From Granulicatella seriolae (GTDB lineage Bacteria > Bacillota > Bacilli > Lactobacillales > Aerococcaceae), in NCBI RefSeq assembly GCF_024543085.1, contig NZ_JANHNZ010000002.1, forward strand, positions 124,001-188,000: 64,000 nucleotides of DNA. The letters are read 5' to 3'. The position numbers and the translations under genes are program-made. Below the pieces are notes generated by a model that saw only the letters and a list, made by a program, of their open reading frames with translations, ran no database searches and was not told the origin of the DNA. This document shows, piece after piece, positions 17,503 through 27,428 of this stretch; the stretch's first letter is position 1; each line of letters opens with the position of its first letter.

Positions 17503-17534
17503 AAAAAACTCTACTTAAAAAGTAGAGTTTTTCC
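17503..17534 (-). terminator. Terminator after the M42 aminopeptidase gene
   Basis: AAAAACTCTACTT pairs with AAGTAGAGTTTTT, leaving a loop of a few bases and T-runs on both strands. It lies between the M42 peptidase stop and the flavoprotein start. Confidence 0.88.
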
Positions 17535-17547
17535 ACAGTCCTAACTT

Positions 17548-18633
17548 TTACACATTAGCTTTTATTGTTTCTAAAGCTTTTGCATCTAGCCGCTCCACTA
17601 ATGCTGTCACCAAACGAACTGTGTTGTGGTAATCATCTTCATGGATAATACTGGCATGGGAATGTAAATAGCGGACAGGAATACAGATTGCCAGTGACGG
17701 AATGCCATTTAGGGAAATGTGTTGTCCTCCAGCATCCGTTCCACCACCAGCAACCGTAGCATATTGGAAAGGAATCTCCAATTCCTCAGCTAGGTCAATT
17801 ACATAATCTCTCAAGCCACGATGAGGAATCATAGATGCATCATATACTAGAATTTGCGGTCCCTTGCCTAAAACAGAATCTGCTTCATGAGGCGCGATCC
17901 CTGGAGTATCCCCAGGAATCCCTGTATCCAAGGCAAATGACAGGTCTGGCTTTAACATATGAGCCGCTACACGAGCCCCTCTTAGACCAACTTCTTCTTG
18001 AACATTAGCCCCAGAATAAATGATATTAGGATGCTTTTTGCCTTTTAACTCTTTTAGCAATTGCGCAGCTACGGCCGTACCAATCCGATTGTCCCAAGCT
18101 TTTGCCATCAAGTATTTGCTCTTGTTCATACGTTTGAATTCGATACTTGGTGTAATCATGTCACCTGGGCGAACACCCCAAGATTCCACTTCTTCCTTGC
18201 TAGTTGCGGCAACGTCAATATACATATCTTTGATATCAACCGTTTTATTCCGAACCTCTGCTGGCAAAATATGTGGTGGCTTAGAACCAATAACTCCATC
18301 AACGGTTGTTCCTTGGCCAGTTGTAATAGTCACTTCTTGTGCCAAAAGCACCTGACTCCACCAACCACCAATTGGTTGGAACTTAATAAAACCTTTTTCA
18401 GTAATCTGAGTGACCATAAAGCCTACTTCATCCAAATGACCTGCCAACATAATGGTTGGGCCATTGGCATCACCAGTTTTTTTACCAAACAAGCCACCTA
18501 AGCCATCTTCAACAAATTCATCTACATAGTCAGCACTATAGTCTTTAAAAACTTGGCGAACTTGCCCTTCGTTACCAGCAATTCCATTTGCCGATGTCAG
18601 ATTGATTAATAACTCTTCTTGTTTTTTATCCAA
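17548..18633 (-). CDS. pepA: M42 family glutamyl aminopeptidase / endoglucanase-like peptidase
   Basis: This is a cytosolic dinuclear-metal aminopeptidase of family M42, as in lactic PepA. Metal ligands and catalytic residues appear in order: AGHLDEVGF (His, Asp), AKAWDNRIG (Asp), QEEVGLRGA (catalytic Glu and ligand Glu), ALDTGIPGD (Asp) and HSHASIIHEDD (His). It probably forms the large tetrahedral oligomer known for the family. The frame can be opened from a TTG at 18660, but the TTG at 18633 has an AAGAGG site 8 bases away and gives a standard length of about 361 residues. The family is certain; the symbol is likely. Confidence 0.85.
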   Translation of the reverse strand: MDKKQEELLINLTSANGIAGNEGQVRQVFKDYSADYVDEFVEDGLGGLFGKKTGDANGPTIMLAGHLDEVGFMVTQITEKGFIKFQPIGGWWSQVLLAQEVTITTGQGTTVDGVIGSKPPHILPAEVRNKTVDIKDMYIDVAATSKEEVESWGVRPGDMITPSIEFKRMNKSKYLMAKAWDNRIGTAVAAQLLKELKGKKHPNIIYSGANVQEEVGLRGARVAAHMLKPDLSFALDTGIPGDTPGIAPHEADSVLGKGPQILVYDASMIPHRGLRDYVIDLAEELEIPFQYATVAGGGTDAGGQHISLNGIPSLAICIPVRYLHSHASIIHEDDYHNTVRLVTALVERLDAKALETIKANV

Positions 18634-18744
18634 GTAGTCTACCTCTTCTCTTTGTGTCAATAGCCCTATTTTATCATAGATGATGCTAGGTGCAAGGATG
18701 ATATACTGAATATTGGTCTGAAAAAACCTTCTTTCCTAGTCATA

Positions 18745-19317
18745 TCATTCACTAACTGGGTCCTTCAAGTCTTTCCAGATGACCACTTGTCCTTGAGCCA
18801 GCGACTCTTGAACATCTATGATGCGCTGATTAGAGCTACCTCTGAATTGTAGAGTCAGGTCTTTTTTACTAATATCAAACCGTCCGTCCACCAAGATATC
18901 AATATGGGATAGCAGTTCCAATTTGTCATTAGATTCGAGCATCAACTCTTCCCAAGTATAACCCGTCCATGACCAGATATCTTTACTATGCCCAAACCGT
19001 TCTCTTATAGCCTTAACCAAGGACAAGCAAACTTTGGTGTTTAAAAATGGTTCGCCACCTAGCAAGGTCAAGCCTTGACAGTAGTTAGCAGACAAATCAG
19101 TCAAGATAGTTTCTTCTAATTCTTTGGTGTAGGGACTACCGTAATTGAAGTTTTGAGCAATTTTATTATAACAGCCCTTACAGGCAAAAAGACAACCACT
19201 GACATAAAGAGAGCAACGAACCCCTTGCCCATCAACAAAATTATAGGGCTTATAGGAAGCAATTTTCTCTTGGCTCCACTCTTGTGATAGCCATTCCTTA
19301 GGTTGGGGATTTCTCAA
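18745..19317 (-). CDS. nrdG: Anaerobic ribonucleotide reductase activating protein
   Basis: This radical-SAM enzyme of 190 residues installs the glycyl radical on NrdD. The Fe-S cluster motif is CLFACKGC (CxxxCxxC, about residues 42-49), preceded by GVRCSLYVSG, and GGEPFLN (about 87-93) is the SAM-binding element. The start is a TTG behind GGTGAG. It is downstream of nrdD in the same operon, separated by 77 bases that contain a hairpin. Confidence 0.95.
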   Translation of the reverse strand: MRNPQPKEWLSQEWSQEKIASYKPYNFVDGQGVRCSLYVSGCLFACKGCYNKIAQNFNYGSPYTKELEETILTDLSANYCQGLTLLGGEPFLNTKVCLSLVKAIRERFGHSKDIWSWTGYTWEELMLESNDKLELLSHIDILVDGRFDISKKDLTLQFRGSSNQRIIDVQESLAQGQVVIWKDLKDPVSE

Positions 19318-19354
19318 GGTCTCACCACTTTCTTAATGAAGGAATACATATGAT

Positions 19355-19384
19355 AAATGGTGCTTCATACTGAAAGCACCATTT
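19355..19384 (-). terminator. Hairpin between nrdD and nrdG
   Basis: AAATGGTGCTTC pairs with GAAAGCACCATTT (one bulge). There is no long T-run on the minus strand, so it is more likely an attenuating or mRNA-stabilising hairpin than a full terminator. Confidence 0.5.
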
Positions 19385-19394
19385 TCAAGGAATA

Positions 19395-21626
19395 TTAGTT
19401 TTCTTGTTCAATAGTACGTTTGTCGTTCAAGCGCACGTGTTTAACTCTGGAGGAGATTTCAACATGTCTGCCATGTACCATAGGACGTGCTTGAGGGTTT
19501 CCTAGGTAGCCACAAGTACGTTTGACCACATCACAGGTTTTAGGGTCTCGGTTACCACAGCTTGGGCACTCAAAACCATGTTCAGTAGGATGGAAATCAC
19601 CGTCAAAACCACATTTGTAACAGTGGTCAATCGGTGTATTAGTTCCTAAGTAGCCAACTTTATCATAGGCAAAGTCCCAAACAGCTTCCAGTGCCTTAGG
19701 GTTTTGGCGCATTACTGGGTACTCGCAATAGTGGATAAAGCCACCTGACGTATAGGCTGGATAGTCTTTTTCAAAATTTATTTTTTCAAATGGGGTTGGA
19801 TTCTTGCGAACATCATAGTGGAAACTATTGGTATAGTAGTCCTTATCTGTGATGTCCTCTACCAGTCCAAATTTTTCTGTGTCCAGACGGCAGAAACGGT
19901 CAGTTAAACTTTCACTTGGTGTAGAATAAACACTAAAATGATAGCCAAATTCTTGGCTCCATTGATCAGTATGGCGCTTCAAGTCTTTTAAAACATTTAA
20001 GGTAAATTCTTTGGCTTCAGGATTCCCTTCCCAGTCTCCACCGAAAAAGGCAGTAGCCACTTCATACAAACCAATATAGCCTAAGGATACGGTTGCTCTT
20101 CTATTTTTGAAAAGCTCGTCTACAGCTTGGTCTCTTCTTAATCGTTTGCCAAATGCACCATACATATAGAGAACTGGAGCATTGGATGGTTGGGCTTGTT
20201 TGACGCGTTCAATTCTAAAGACAAGAGCGTCTCGACAGATTTGTAGACGTTCTTCCAGTAAGGCCCAAAAGTTTTCTGGATTTTGGTTGGCTTCCAAAGC
20301 GATTCTAGGCAAATTCAGCGTAACAACACCTAAATTCATACGACCATCATTGACTTCTTGACCATTTTCATCCTTCCAACCTTGCAAGAATGAACGGCAG
20401 CCCATTGGAACTTTAAAGGAGCCAGTAATATCAATAATTTTTTCGTAGTTTAAAATATCAGGATACATTCTCTTAGTAGAGCATTCTAGTGCCAATTCTT
20501 TAATATCATAATTAGGGTCACTTGGCTCTAGGTTAACACCACGTTTAAGGGTAAAGATTAATTTAGGGAAAATGGCTGTACGAGCCTCTTTACCAATCCC
20601 TTTAATCCGAACCTTTAGGATGGCCTTTTGAATTTGGCGTTCAAACCAGTCTTGCCCCAAACCAAACCCTAATGTAGTAAATGGCGTTTGACCTTGAGAG
20701 GAATATAGAGTGTTAATCTCATATTCTAAGGATTGCATAGCGTCATAAATATCTTTTTCTGTCTTAGCACGAGCATATGCCTCTTGTTTTTCTGTACCAT
20801 CAATCCATTCAAGAGCATCTTTCATGTGCTTTTCAAAATTAATTTTTGCATATGGTGCTAGCACTTCATCCACTCGGTTAGCAGAACAACCACCGTATTG
20901 ACTTGAAGCCACATTGGCAATAATTTGTGCCATTTGAGCAGTCGCAGTTTGAATAGAACGTGGACTTGCGACATCAGCATTACCAATCTTAAAGCCCTCT
21001 TTAAACATACCTGCAAAATCAATCAAGCTACAGTTACTCATTGGTGAATACGGATGGTAATCCAAGTCATGGTAATGGATATCCCCTTTTAAATGGGCAT
21101 TAGCCACATGTTGGGGCATCATCTTTAAGCCCATTGCTTTGGCCACAATGCCAGCTGTCAAATCTCTTTGCGTGTTAAAAACTTCGCTATCCTTATTGGC
21201 ATTTTCGTTAACCACACTTGCTTCACGTTGGAGGAGTTGTTGAATAGTATAGTTGATATCGGTTGCTTTAGAACGTTTGATATCCCTTTGTGTACGGTAT
21301 TGAATGTAGGCTTGAGCCAAAGTATCTTCCTGGTTTTCAATCAAGAAATGCTCAACAATGTTTTGAATTTCGTAGATTTTAATATCTGTTTGAAACCGAG
21401 AATCAATTTCTTCATTGATTTGAAAAAGAAGTTGTAACAATTGAGTGAGGCGGATTTGATCGATTTCACCATTGACCTCTACTTCTGCTTTCACTAAGGC
21501 TTGAAAAATTTTATCCTCATCAAAAAAAGTCCTTCTGCCATCTCTTTTGATGACCTGTAACTGCCCTTTTCTCTCCTTAGGTTGACGCTTGATTTTGAAC
21601 AATTTAATATCTTCTACTTTTTGCAT
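19395..21626 (-). CDS. nrdD: Anaerobic (class III) ribonucleoside-triphosphate reductase
   Basis: The enzyme makes deoxyribonucleotides without oxygen using a glycyl radical. An ATP-cone domain occupies about residues 25-115 (QVIKRDGRRTFFDEDKI), followed by the catalytic barrel. Near the C-terminus are the zinc ligands CYKC...CPSC and the radical site RTCGYLG. The frame extends to 21659, but the ATG at 21626 has a TAAGGAGG site and gives about 743 residues. Two NrdR boxes lie upstream; nrdG lies downstream. Confidence 0.97.
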   Translation of the reverse strand: MQKVEDIKLFKIKRQPKERKGQLQVIKRDGRRTFFDEDKIFQALVKAEVEVNGEIDQIRLTQLLQLLFQINEEIDSRFQTDIKIYEIQNIVEHFLIENQEDTLAQAYIQYRTQRDIKRSKATDINYTIQQLLQREASVVNENANKDSEVFNTQRDLTAGIVAKAMGLKMMPQHVANAHLKGDIHYHDLDYHPYSPMSNCSLIDFAGMFKEGFKIGNADVASPRSIQTATAQMAQIIANVASSQYGGCSANRVDEVLAPYAKINFEKHMKDALEWIDGTEKQEAYARAKTEKDIYDAMQSLEYEINTLYSSQGQTPFTTLGFGLGQDWFERQIQKAILKVRIKGIGKEARTAIFPKLIFTLKRGVNLEPSDPNYDIKELALECSTKRMYPDILNYEKIIDITGSFKVPMGCRSFLQGWKDENGQEVNDGRMNLGVVTLNLPRIALEANQNPENFWALLEERLQICRDALVFRIERVKQAQPSNAPVLYMYGAFGKRLRRDQAVDELFKNRRATVSLGYIGLYEVATAFFGGDWEGNPEAKEFTLNVLKDLKRHTDQWSQEFGYHFSVYSTPSESLTDRFCRLDTEKFGLVEDITDKDYYTNSFHYDVRKNPTPFEKINFEKDYPAYTSGGFIHYCEYPVMRQNPKALEAVWDFAYDKVGYLGTNTPIDHCYKCGFDGDFHPTEHGFECPSCGNRDPKTCDVVKRTCGYLGNPQARPMVHGRHVEISSRVKHVRLNDKRTIEQEN

Positions 21627-21694
21627 GTGAAAAACCTCCTTAACGTGTTCACTAATCATTTTACCTCAAAAAAGAATCTTCTTCAATAGAAAAA

Positions 21695-21750
21695 ACACTA
21701 TATATTGATTTAAAAATGTCTTTCGACATATTATCGTCAATATATAGTGT
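21695..21750 (-). promoter_or_regulatory. Pair of NrdR boxes upstream of nrdDG
   Basis: ACACTATATATTGA at 21695-21708 and TCAATATATAGTGT at 21737-21750 match the NrdR box core (ACACwATATATwGTGT). They are inverted relative to each other with centres 42 bases apart, four helical turns. NrdR, the zinc/ATP-cone repressor of ribonucleotide reductase genes, normally binds two boxes in phase. The pair sits 69-124 bases upstream of the nrdD start, in the promoter region. Confidence 0.8.
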
Positions 21751-21766
21751 TCGATTTATTATTACA

Positions 21767-22984
21767 TTAATCCAGATGTTTTGCAATCTCTTGCAAAATT
21801 TCTTGTGCTATGGTCTCTTTATCAGCTTTTTCCAGATGTTTAATGGCTCCATCTTTGAAATAAAGAGTCACCTCATTGTCTGAACTATTAAACCCAATGG
21901 TCTGATCAGAAACATCATTAGCAATAATCAGGTCCGCTTTTTTCTTTTCTAATTTTTTCAAGGCATATTGTTTCACATCGTTGGTTTCGGCAGCAAATCC
22001 AACTAAAAATTGCTTGACTGATTTCTGCTTACCCAGACTTGCCAGAATATCTGGATTTCTCTCTAGTTCCAAAGTCAGGCCTTCTTTTTCATTATCCTTC
22101 TTTTTAATTTTCTTATCATGGACTTCTTTAAACCGAAAATCAGCAACTGCTGCCGCCATGATGACTACGTCCTGCTCTGGAAATGCGTCTGTAACGACCT
22201 GCGCCATCTCTTTAGCGTCAGCTACATAAGTAGGAGAAACTCCTATAGGAACAGCTAGTTCTTTTTTGGTTGAAACCAGATGGACTTGTGCCCCTAGATG
22301 GCTAGCCATCTTCGCTAGGGCGTATCCCATTTTCCCCGAGGACTCATTGGTCAGGTAGCGAACTGGGTCTAATTTTTCTCTGGTGCCACCAGCCGTGATG
22401 AGGATTGATTTGCCTTTTAACACTTGGGGCAAGGTAGCTTGAGCATAAATTTGGGCGACTTGGGTAAACATTGAATGGATGTCTGGAAGACGCCCCTTAC
22501 CGCTATACCCTTCTGCTAAGAAGCCTTCTTCTGGCTCAATAATATGATAGCCATCCTTTTCAAGTTGTTGTAAATTACGCTGGCTTGCCGGATTATAAAG
22601 CATCTTTTCATTCATAGCTGGTACTACAACTCTGGTAACATTAGTGGCGATTAGAGCACTGGTTACCAGATTATCGGCTATACCATTTGCCAGTTTTCCA
22701 ATTGTATTGGCGGTTGCCGGCACTACAATGGCAAGGTCTGCCCAATCTGCTAGGTGAATATGATTGATTTTTTCAGGGTCTTTCTCATCAAATGAATCTA
22801 AGTAAACATCATGCTTGGTTAGAATTTGAAAGGTTAGTGGCGTGACAAATTTAGTAGCTGATTCTGTCATGGCAACAATGACTTGGGCACCATCTTTGAT
22901 AAATAAGCGTACCAATTCTGCCGCCTTATAAACAGCAATTCCGCCCGTTACATAGATAACTATCTTTTTATCTTGAAAAGACAT
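21767..22984 (-). CDS. coaBC: Bifunctional phosphopantothenoylcysteine decarboxylase/synthase
   Basis: The product of 405 residues carries out two steps of coenzyme A synthesis. The N-terminal CoaC flavoprotein domain (1-185) shows VTGGIAVYKAAEL, the active-site His in NHIHLADWAD, and PAMNEKM. The C-terminal CoaB domain (190-405) shows ITAGGTREKLDPVRYLTN and VADFRFKEVHDKKIKKK. The substrate-recognition flap reads GFLAEGYSGKGRL, where well-studied homologues usually have a Cys at the Glu position. It is 12 bases downstream of a PanT-like transporter, linking pantothenate uptake to CoA synthesis. Confidence 0.94.
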   Translation of the reverse strand: MSFQDKKIVIYVTGGIAVYKAAELVRLFIKDGAQVIVAMTESATKFVTPLTFQILTKHDVYLDSFDEKDPEKINHIHLADWADLAIVVPATANTIGKLANGIADNLVTSALIATNVTRVVVPAMNEKMLYNPASQRNLQQLEKDGYHIIEPEEGFLAEGYSGKGRLPDIHSMFTQVAQIYAQATLPQVLKGKSILITAGGTREKLDPVRYLTNESSGKMGYALAKMASHLGAQVHLVSTKKELAVPIGVSPTYVADAKEMAQVVTDAFPEQDVVIMAAAVADFRFKEVHDKKIKKKDNEKEGLTLELERNPDILASLGKQKSVKQFLVGFAAETNDVKQYALKKLEKKKADLIIANDVSDQTIGFNSSDNEVTLYFKDGAIKHLEKADKETIAQEILQEIAKHLD

Positions 22985-22996
22985 ATAGCCTGCCTC

Positions 22997-23602
22997 CTAT
23001 TTTCTAGTACGATTCTTCATCAATTGCATAAGTACATTCCCGATAATTGGTACAATGATAAAGGCTGCGATAGCTTCTGGCACCCCGTTGGTTCCTACTA
23101 AGGTCATCAAAATTCCTGGCAACATATCAATAGATGAACCGATTTGTTGGGCATATTGTGGGCCAACGATGAAATAGATTAAGCTAAGAACGGTGATGGT
23201 ATTGAACAAGCTACCAAAAGCCCCCACAAGAGCCATGCTAAGGCTAGGACGGATTTTAGTTTTGGCAAGAGCTTGATAGACTAATCCAGATAAGAAACCA
23301 ACTGCCATTCGAGGTAGGATAGCAATGACTGGATTGGTAAAAACTAGTAAGCTAATGGCCGAACCGGATGTAAAGGCGCGGATAAAGGAACAAATACCCC
23401 ATGCTGTCCCTAAAATTAAGCCTGCTCTAGGACCTAAAATGATGGCGCCAAGGATAACGGTTATATGAATTATGGTAATATCAAGTACAAACAAAGGAAT
23501 ATTCCCTAAAAAAGGAATAAAACTTTGCAATATAATGATAGATAGAAATGTAGCAATAAGAACAAGTTGAAAAACGGACATTTTTGATGATTTTTTTTCC
23601 AT
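22997..23602 (-). CDS. panT: ECF transporter S component, PanT-like (pantothenate)
   Basis: The product of 201 residues has about six hydrophobic segments and the Gly-rich helix pattern of ECF-transporter specificity subunits (GAIILGPRAGLILGTAWG, PRMAVGFLSGLVY). It would bind a vitamin and use the shared EcfAA'T module encoded elsewhere. Position immediately upstream of coaBC points to pantothenate, as in streptococcal and lactococcal PanT. Three ATG codons are close together; the one at 23602 best fits the AGGAGG. I see no riboswitch upstream; repeat copy 3 lies there. Confidence 0.75.
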   Translation of the reverse strand: MEKKSSKMSVFQLVLIATFLSIIILQSFIPFLGNIPLFVLDITIIHITVILGAIILGPRAGLILGTAWGICSFIRAFTSGSAISLLVFTNPVIAILPRMAVGFLSGLVYQALAKTKIRPSLSMALVGAFGSLFNTITVLSLIYFIVGPQYAQQIGSSIDMLPGILMTLVGTNGVPEAIAAFIIVPIIGNVLMQLMKNRTRK

Positions 23603-23805
23603 TCTCATTCTCCTCCTAATCAATTTTTCTTGATTATAACATAGTTCCCCTCAGAAATACTCTAGGAAATCTTAATGACATATTAAAATCACTCAAACAT
23701 TCATTTCCTTCATTAAATCCATATATAGAGAATTTCAGCATTATTGCAAAAAAGTTGATTTTTTCAATATACATTAATTAATAGAAACGATGACACCGGG
23801 TACTT

Positions 23806-24005
23806 GTCAAAAAGTCCAAACGGTAACCAAATAAAATAGTTCCCCAGAAATCTATCCGTACAGAACGGTGTAAAGCATAGCTGACGCACAGTGGATGTTT
23901 CGGCTTCAGCCGATTACAGCCACGTAGACAGCTAAGCCAGTGAGACCAAGGCTCACGGCGGTGCCACCGTTCCCATGTCGGATAGATTTCTGGGGAACTA
24001 TTTTA
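23806..24005 (+). repeat. Interspersed structured repeat, copy 3 (class A stem)
   Basis: The core palindrome is 23832-24005, with arms TAAAATAGTTCCCCAGAAA and TTTCTGGGGAACTATTTTA extended by TCTATCCG and CGGATAGA. The conserved core is as in copy 1, with GTGAG/CTCAC. The outer GTCAAAAAGTCC is present on the left, but its right partner is missing. Unlike most copies it lies between two tandem minus-strand genes, beginning about 20 bases after the stop of the HAD phosphatase, and so may act as its terminator. Confidence 0.85.
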
Positions 24006-24025
24006 TGATTTAAAAAGTAATTGCC

Positions 24026-24715
24026 TTATCTACCAATAATTGGATAGAGTTGGTCTAGTTGTTGGATTTGATAGGTTGGTTGAACATTGCCACTTATGGC
24101 TTTGGCATATGGGTTCATCCAGCAAGTGTCTAGACCATAATTGGCTGCTCCAATAATATCAGTAGCTAGATTATCCCCTATCATCAAGGATTGATCCGCT
24201 TTAAGTTCTTTTGCATCTTCAAAAACAAAGTCGAAAAAGGCTGCTTCCGGTTTGCGTGAGCCTATTGCTCCAGAGACATAAACTTCTTGGAAATATTTAT
24301 CAATATCAGCTGCTTTTAAGCGATTAGCTTGGGTTTGGGCAATACCATTGGTCAAAGCAAAGAGTTGGTAGTCATTGGCCAAATTTTCTAATACTTCCTT
24401 GGCTTGTGGCATTAGAAAGTTTGCTTCAGCTAGATAATTACGAAAATCTTGCTCAGCTTTTAGACCGTCTTTTTTGATTTGGTACTGCTCAAACAAACTG
24501 GTAAAGCGTGTATCGGTGATGTCTTGAGAAGAAATTTCTCCTTTTTCATACCGACTCCACAAGTCATGATTGATGCTCATATAAGTAGATAAGGTTTGGG
24601 GATTAAATTCCAAGCCGTTTTGTTGAAATAATTGTTCCAAAGCCCAACGTTCTGAGCGCTTAAAATCTAGTAAGGTATCATCTAAATCAAATAAAAGATA
24701 TTTATAGGTTGACAT
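24026..24715 (-). CDS. HAD family nucleotidase, YjjG type
   Basis: This cytosolic HAD phosphatase of 229 residues resembles YjjG/YfnB pyrimidine 5'-nucleotidases. Motif I is FDLDDTLLDF (about 9-18) with nucleophile Asp, motif II is LTNGIAQ (about 119), motif III Lys is in SRKPEAAFF, and motif IV is MIGDNLATDI (about 178). A helical cap lies between motifs I and II. It is downstream of the glutathione reductase gene by 29 bases, probably on one transcript. Confidence 0.88.
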   Translation of the reverse strand: MSTYKYLLFDLDDTLLDFKRSERWALEQLFQQNGLEFNPQTLSTYMSINHDLWSRYEKGEISSQDITDTRFTSLFEQYQIKKDGLKAEQDFRNYLAEANFLMPQAKEVLENLANDYQLFALTNGIAQTQANRLKAADIDKYFQEVYVSGAIGSRKPEAAFFDFVFEDAKELKADQSLMIGDNLATDIIGAANYGLDTCWMNPYAKAISGNVQPTYQIQQLDQLYPIIGR

Positions 24716-24744
24716 AAAGAAAGCCTCCTCTTTTTTAAAGCCAT

Positions 24745-26097
24745 CTATCTCATAGTCACGAATTCTTCTGAGCCTGTTGGATGGATGGCTACGGTATTGT
24801 CAAAATCTTCTTTGGTAGCCCCCATTTTAATAGCTACGGCGAAGCCTTGAATCATTTCGTCAACACCAAAACCAATACCATGTAAGCCTACAACTTTTTC
24901 TTCTGGACCTGCAGTGATAAGTTTCATGCGGCAGAGTTCGCGGTGGTCTGTCACAGCTGTATACATAGAAGTGAAGTTGGAGGTATAGGTTTTTACAGCT
25001 TCTTTTCCGTATTTTTCGTTAGCTTGAGCCTCTGTCAAACCAACTGTGCCAATTGGTGGATGTGAAAAGACAACTGTTGGGATGGTGGAATAATCCATTT
25101 TTGCTTGTGGTTTATTGTTGAAAAGACGTTCGGATAACGTTCTCCCTGCCTTAATAGCAACAGGAGTCAGTTCTTTTTCACCCGATACATCCCCAATCGC
25201 ATAAATTCCAGGGACACTTGTGTTTTGGTACTCATCTACTTCGATAAAGCCACGAGAAGTGGTTTTGACACCAGCAGCTTGTAGGTTTAGTCCATCTGTA
25301 TTGGCCACACGTCCAACTGCCCAGATGACTGCTTGCGCTTGGTTAACAGACCCATCTTCAAAATGGAGGCTCAACAAACCATCATCTTCTTTAACTAACT
25401 TGCTTGGAATTTTATGAGTGTGTAAGGTTGGGCCATCTGTTGCCATCGCTTCCACTAAACTTTCATAGATATAGGTGTCAAAATTACGAAGAGGAGCATG
25501 TTGACGAACAAACAGGTCTGTTTTAACTCCTAAGGCATGTAGAACACCGGCCAATTCGACAGCAATATAGCCCGCTCCAACAACCAAGACAGATTCTGGC
25601 AACTCTTGCCATGCAAAAACATCATCTGATGTTAAGCCTAATTCAGCTCCTGGAATCTCAGGAACAAATGGTTTAGCACCAGTTGCAATGACAATATGCT
25701 TTGCCTTAATCAATTCTCCATTGACTTGAACGGTATTGGTATCCACAAAGGTAGCATGTCCTTTAATATTTTCGACACCATTTCGCACAAAAGAGCCTTG
25801 ATAAGAATTTCTAGCTCGTTCAATATAAGCTTCACGACTCTTTCGCAAAGTTTTATAATCAAAAGCCACCTGTTCGGCCGTGTAACCATAAGAAGGTGCA
25901 TACTTATAGATAGCATCTGCTAGTTGAGCGCCATACCACATAATCTTTTTAGGAACACAACCAACGTTGACACAGGTTCCTCCAAGTAGATTTTCTTCAA
26001 TTACAGCAGCCTTGGCCCCATGTTCTCCGGCACGGTTCATACTGGCAATCCCACCACTTCCGCCACCAATAGCAATCGCATCAAACTCTCTCATCAT
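24745..26097 (-). CDS. gor: Glutathione-disulfide reductase
   Basis: This flavoprotein of 450 residues reduces oxidised glutathione with NADPH. FAD-binding [13 protein letters not shown] is at the N-terminus, the redox-active disulphide is [13 protein letters not shown] (about 41-53), the second nucleotide-binding motif is [15 protein letters not shown] (about 174), and the C-terminal active-site His is in [14 protein letters not shown]. The ATG follows GAAGGAG. It is the first gene of a unit with the HAD phosphatase and is divergent from pyrD. Confidence 0.93.
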   Translation of the reverse strand: MMREFDAIAIGGGSGGIASMNRAGEHGAKAAVIEENLLGGTCVNVGCVPKKIMWYGAQLADAIYKYAPSYGYTAEQVAFDYKTLRKSREAYIERARNSYQGSFVRNGVENIKGHATFVDTNTVQVNGELIKAKHIVIATGAKPFVPEIPGAELGLTSDDVFAWQELPESVLVVGAGYIAVELAGVLHALGVKTDLFVRQHAPLRNFDTYIYESLVEAMATDGPTLHTHKIPSKLVKEDDGLLSLHFEDGSVNQAQAVIWAVGRVANTDGLNLQAAGVKTTSRGFIEVDEYQNTSVPGIYAIGDVSGEKELTPVAIKAGRTLSERLFNNKPQAKMDYSTIPTVVFSHPPIGTVGLTEAQANEKYGKEAVKTYTSNFTSMYTAVTDHRELCRMKLITAGPEEKVVGLHGIGFGVDEMIQGFAVAIKMGATKEDFDNTVAIHPTGSEEFVTMR

Positions 26098-26318
26098 GTC
26101 TAGTCTCCTTCATCATCAGCTTTTCTAATATTTTTATCATAGCTTAAAAATAGGCAGATGTCTTTATATCTGCTCAATTTTTCCTTACAAATAGATAAAC
26201 TGGCTCTCCACCTTTATCGAGTATCCCAGGTCAAATCATGATATACTATAAGAAATCTAATTCTTGCTAGCACCTTCACTTGATTGAAGCGCTAGACATC
26301 CATTTTAGGAGGCTGATC

Positions 26319-27257
26319 ATGACTGTTTCTTTATCAACGACAATCGGAAATTTCACCTTTGACAATTGCTTTATGAATGCTGCCGGAGTTCATTGCTATA
26401 GTAAGGAGGAGCTATTGGACATCTATCAGTCAAATGCTGGTTCATTTGTCACCAAAACAGCAACACTCGAACCTAGAGAAGGGAACCCTTTGCCACGCTA
26501 TGCGGATACAAGTTTAGGAAGTATTAATTCTATGGGCTTACCCAATCTTGGCCTAGATTATTATTTGACTTTCTTAGAAGAACTTGAACAATCATCTACG
26601 ACAAAGCCAACTTTTTTATCCTTAACTGGCTTATCTAGTCAAGAAACCCATCAATTACTGAACATTGTCAATCAATCCTCTTTCCAAGGTCTTATCGAAT
26701 TGAACTTGTCTTGCCCAAATGTACCTGGAAAGCCACAGGTTGCCTATGATTTTGAAACGACGAATCATTTATTGGCTGAAGTGTTTACTTACTTTACCAA
26801 GCCGCTTGGTATTAAATTACCACCTTACTTTGATATCGTCCATTTTGACCAAGCAGCCGCTATCTTCAATCAATATCCCCTTGTATTCGTCAACTGCATC
26901 AACAGTATTGGGAATGGTTTAGTGATTGAGGATGAGTCTGTTCTTATTAGACCTAAACATGGCTTTGGTGGTTTAGGTGGCCAGTATGTTAAACCAACCG
27001 CCCTAGCAAATGTTCACGCCTTCTATCAACGACTCAATCCTTCCATTCAAATTATTGGAACAGGCGGTGTTATAAATGGTCGTGACGCCTTTGAACATAT
27101 CCTTTGTGGTGCTAGTATGGTTCAAATCGGCACCACGCTCCATAAAGAAGGGATTCCTGCATTTCAAAGATTGAGCCAAGAATTAAGGGAGATTATGGTT
27201 CAAAAAGGTTATGAAAGCATTGATGATTTTCGTGGCGAACTTAAGTATTTCGCCTAG
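26319..27257 (+). CDS. pyrD: Dihydroorotate dehydrogenase, class 1A (fumarate-type)
   Basis: The cytosolic FMN enzyme oxidises dihydroorotate to orotate in pyrimidine synthesis. [12 protein letters not shown] (about 129-140) carries the catalytic Cys that marks class 1 enzymes, and [26 protein letters not shown] binds the FMN phosphate. It has about 312 residues from the ATG at 26319, which follows TAGGAGG; this matches the lactococcal PyrDA length. No other pyr genes adjoin. A TATACT at 26242-26247 is a candidate -10 box. Confidence 0.93.
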   Translation: MTVSLSTTIGNFTFDNCFMNAAGVHCYSKEELLDIYQSNAGSFVTKTATLEPREGNPLPRYADTSLGSINSMGLPNLGLDYYLTFLEELEQSSTTKPTFLSLTGLSSQETHQLLNIVNQSSFQGLIELNLSCPNVPGKPQVAYDFETTNHLLAEVFTYFTKPLGIKLPPYFDIVHFDQAAAIFNQYPLVFVNCINSIGNGLVIEDESVLIRPKHGFGGLGGQYVKPTALANVHAFYQRLNPSIQIIGTGGVINGRDAFEHILCGASMVQIGTTLHKEGIPAFQRLSQELREIMVQKGYESIDDFRGELKYFA

Positions 27258-27428
27258 TGATGAAAACCGCACTCAAAAAGTGTCGAATTATTTTCAAAAC
27301 TAAGACGTATTAAGTTCACATTCTTATGTTTTTCTACCCACTTTTCTTGATTTTTCTTCACAATCCATGTACATTAATACTAAACAAAGGATTGTCGTGA
27401 TAAGAACAAATACCTCGGGAGGGATCTT

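Noticed and set aside
23603-23831. Riboswitch upstream of panT
   Set aside because: No conserved aptamer-like fold was seen; the region is AT-rich and then becomes repeat copy 3.
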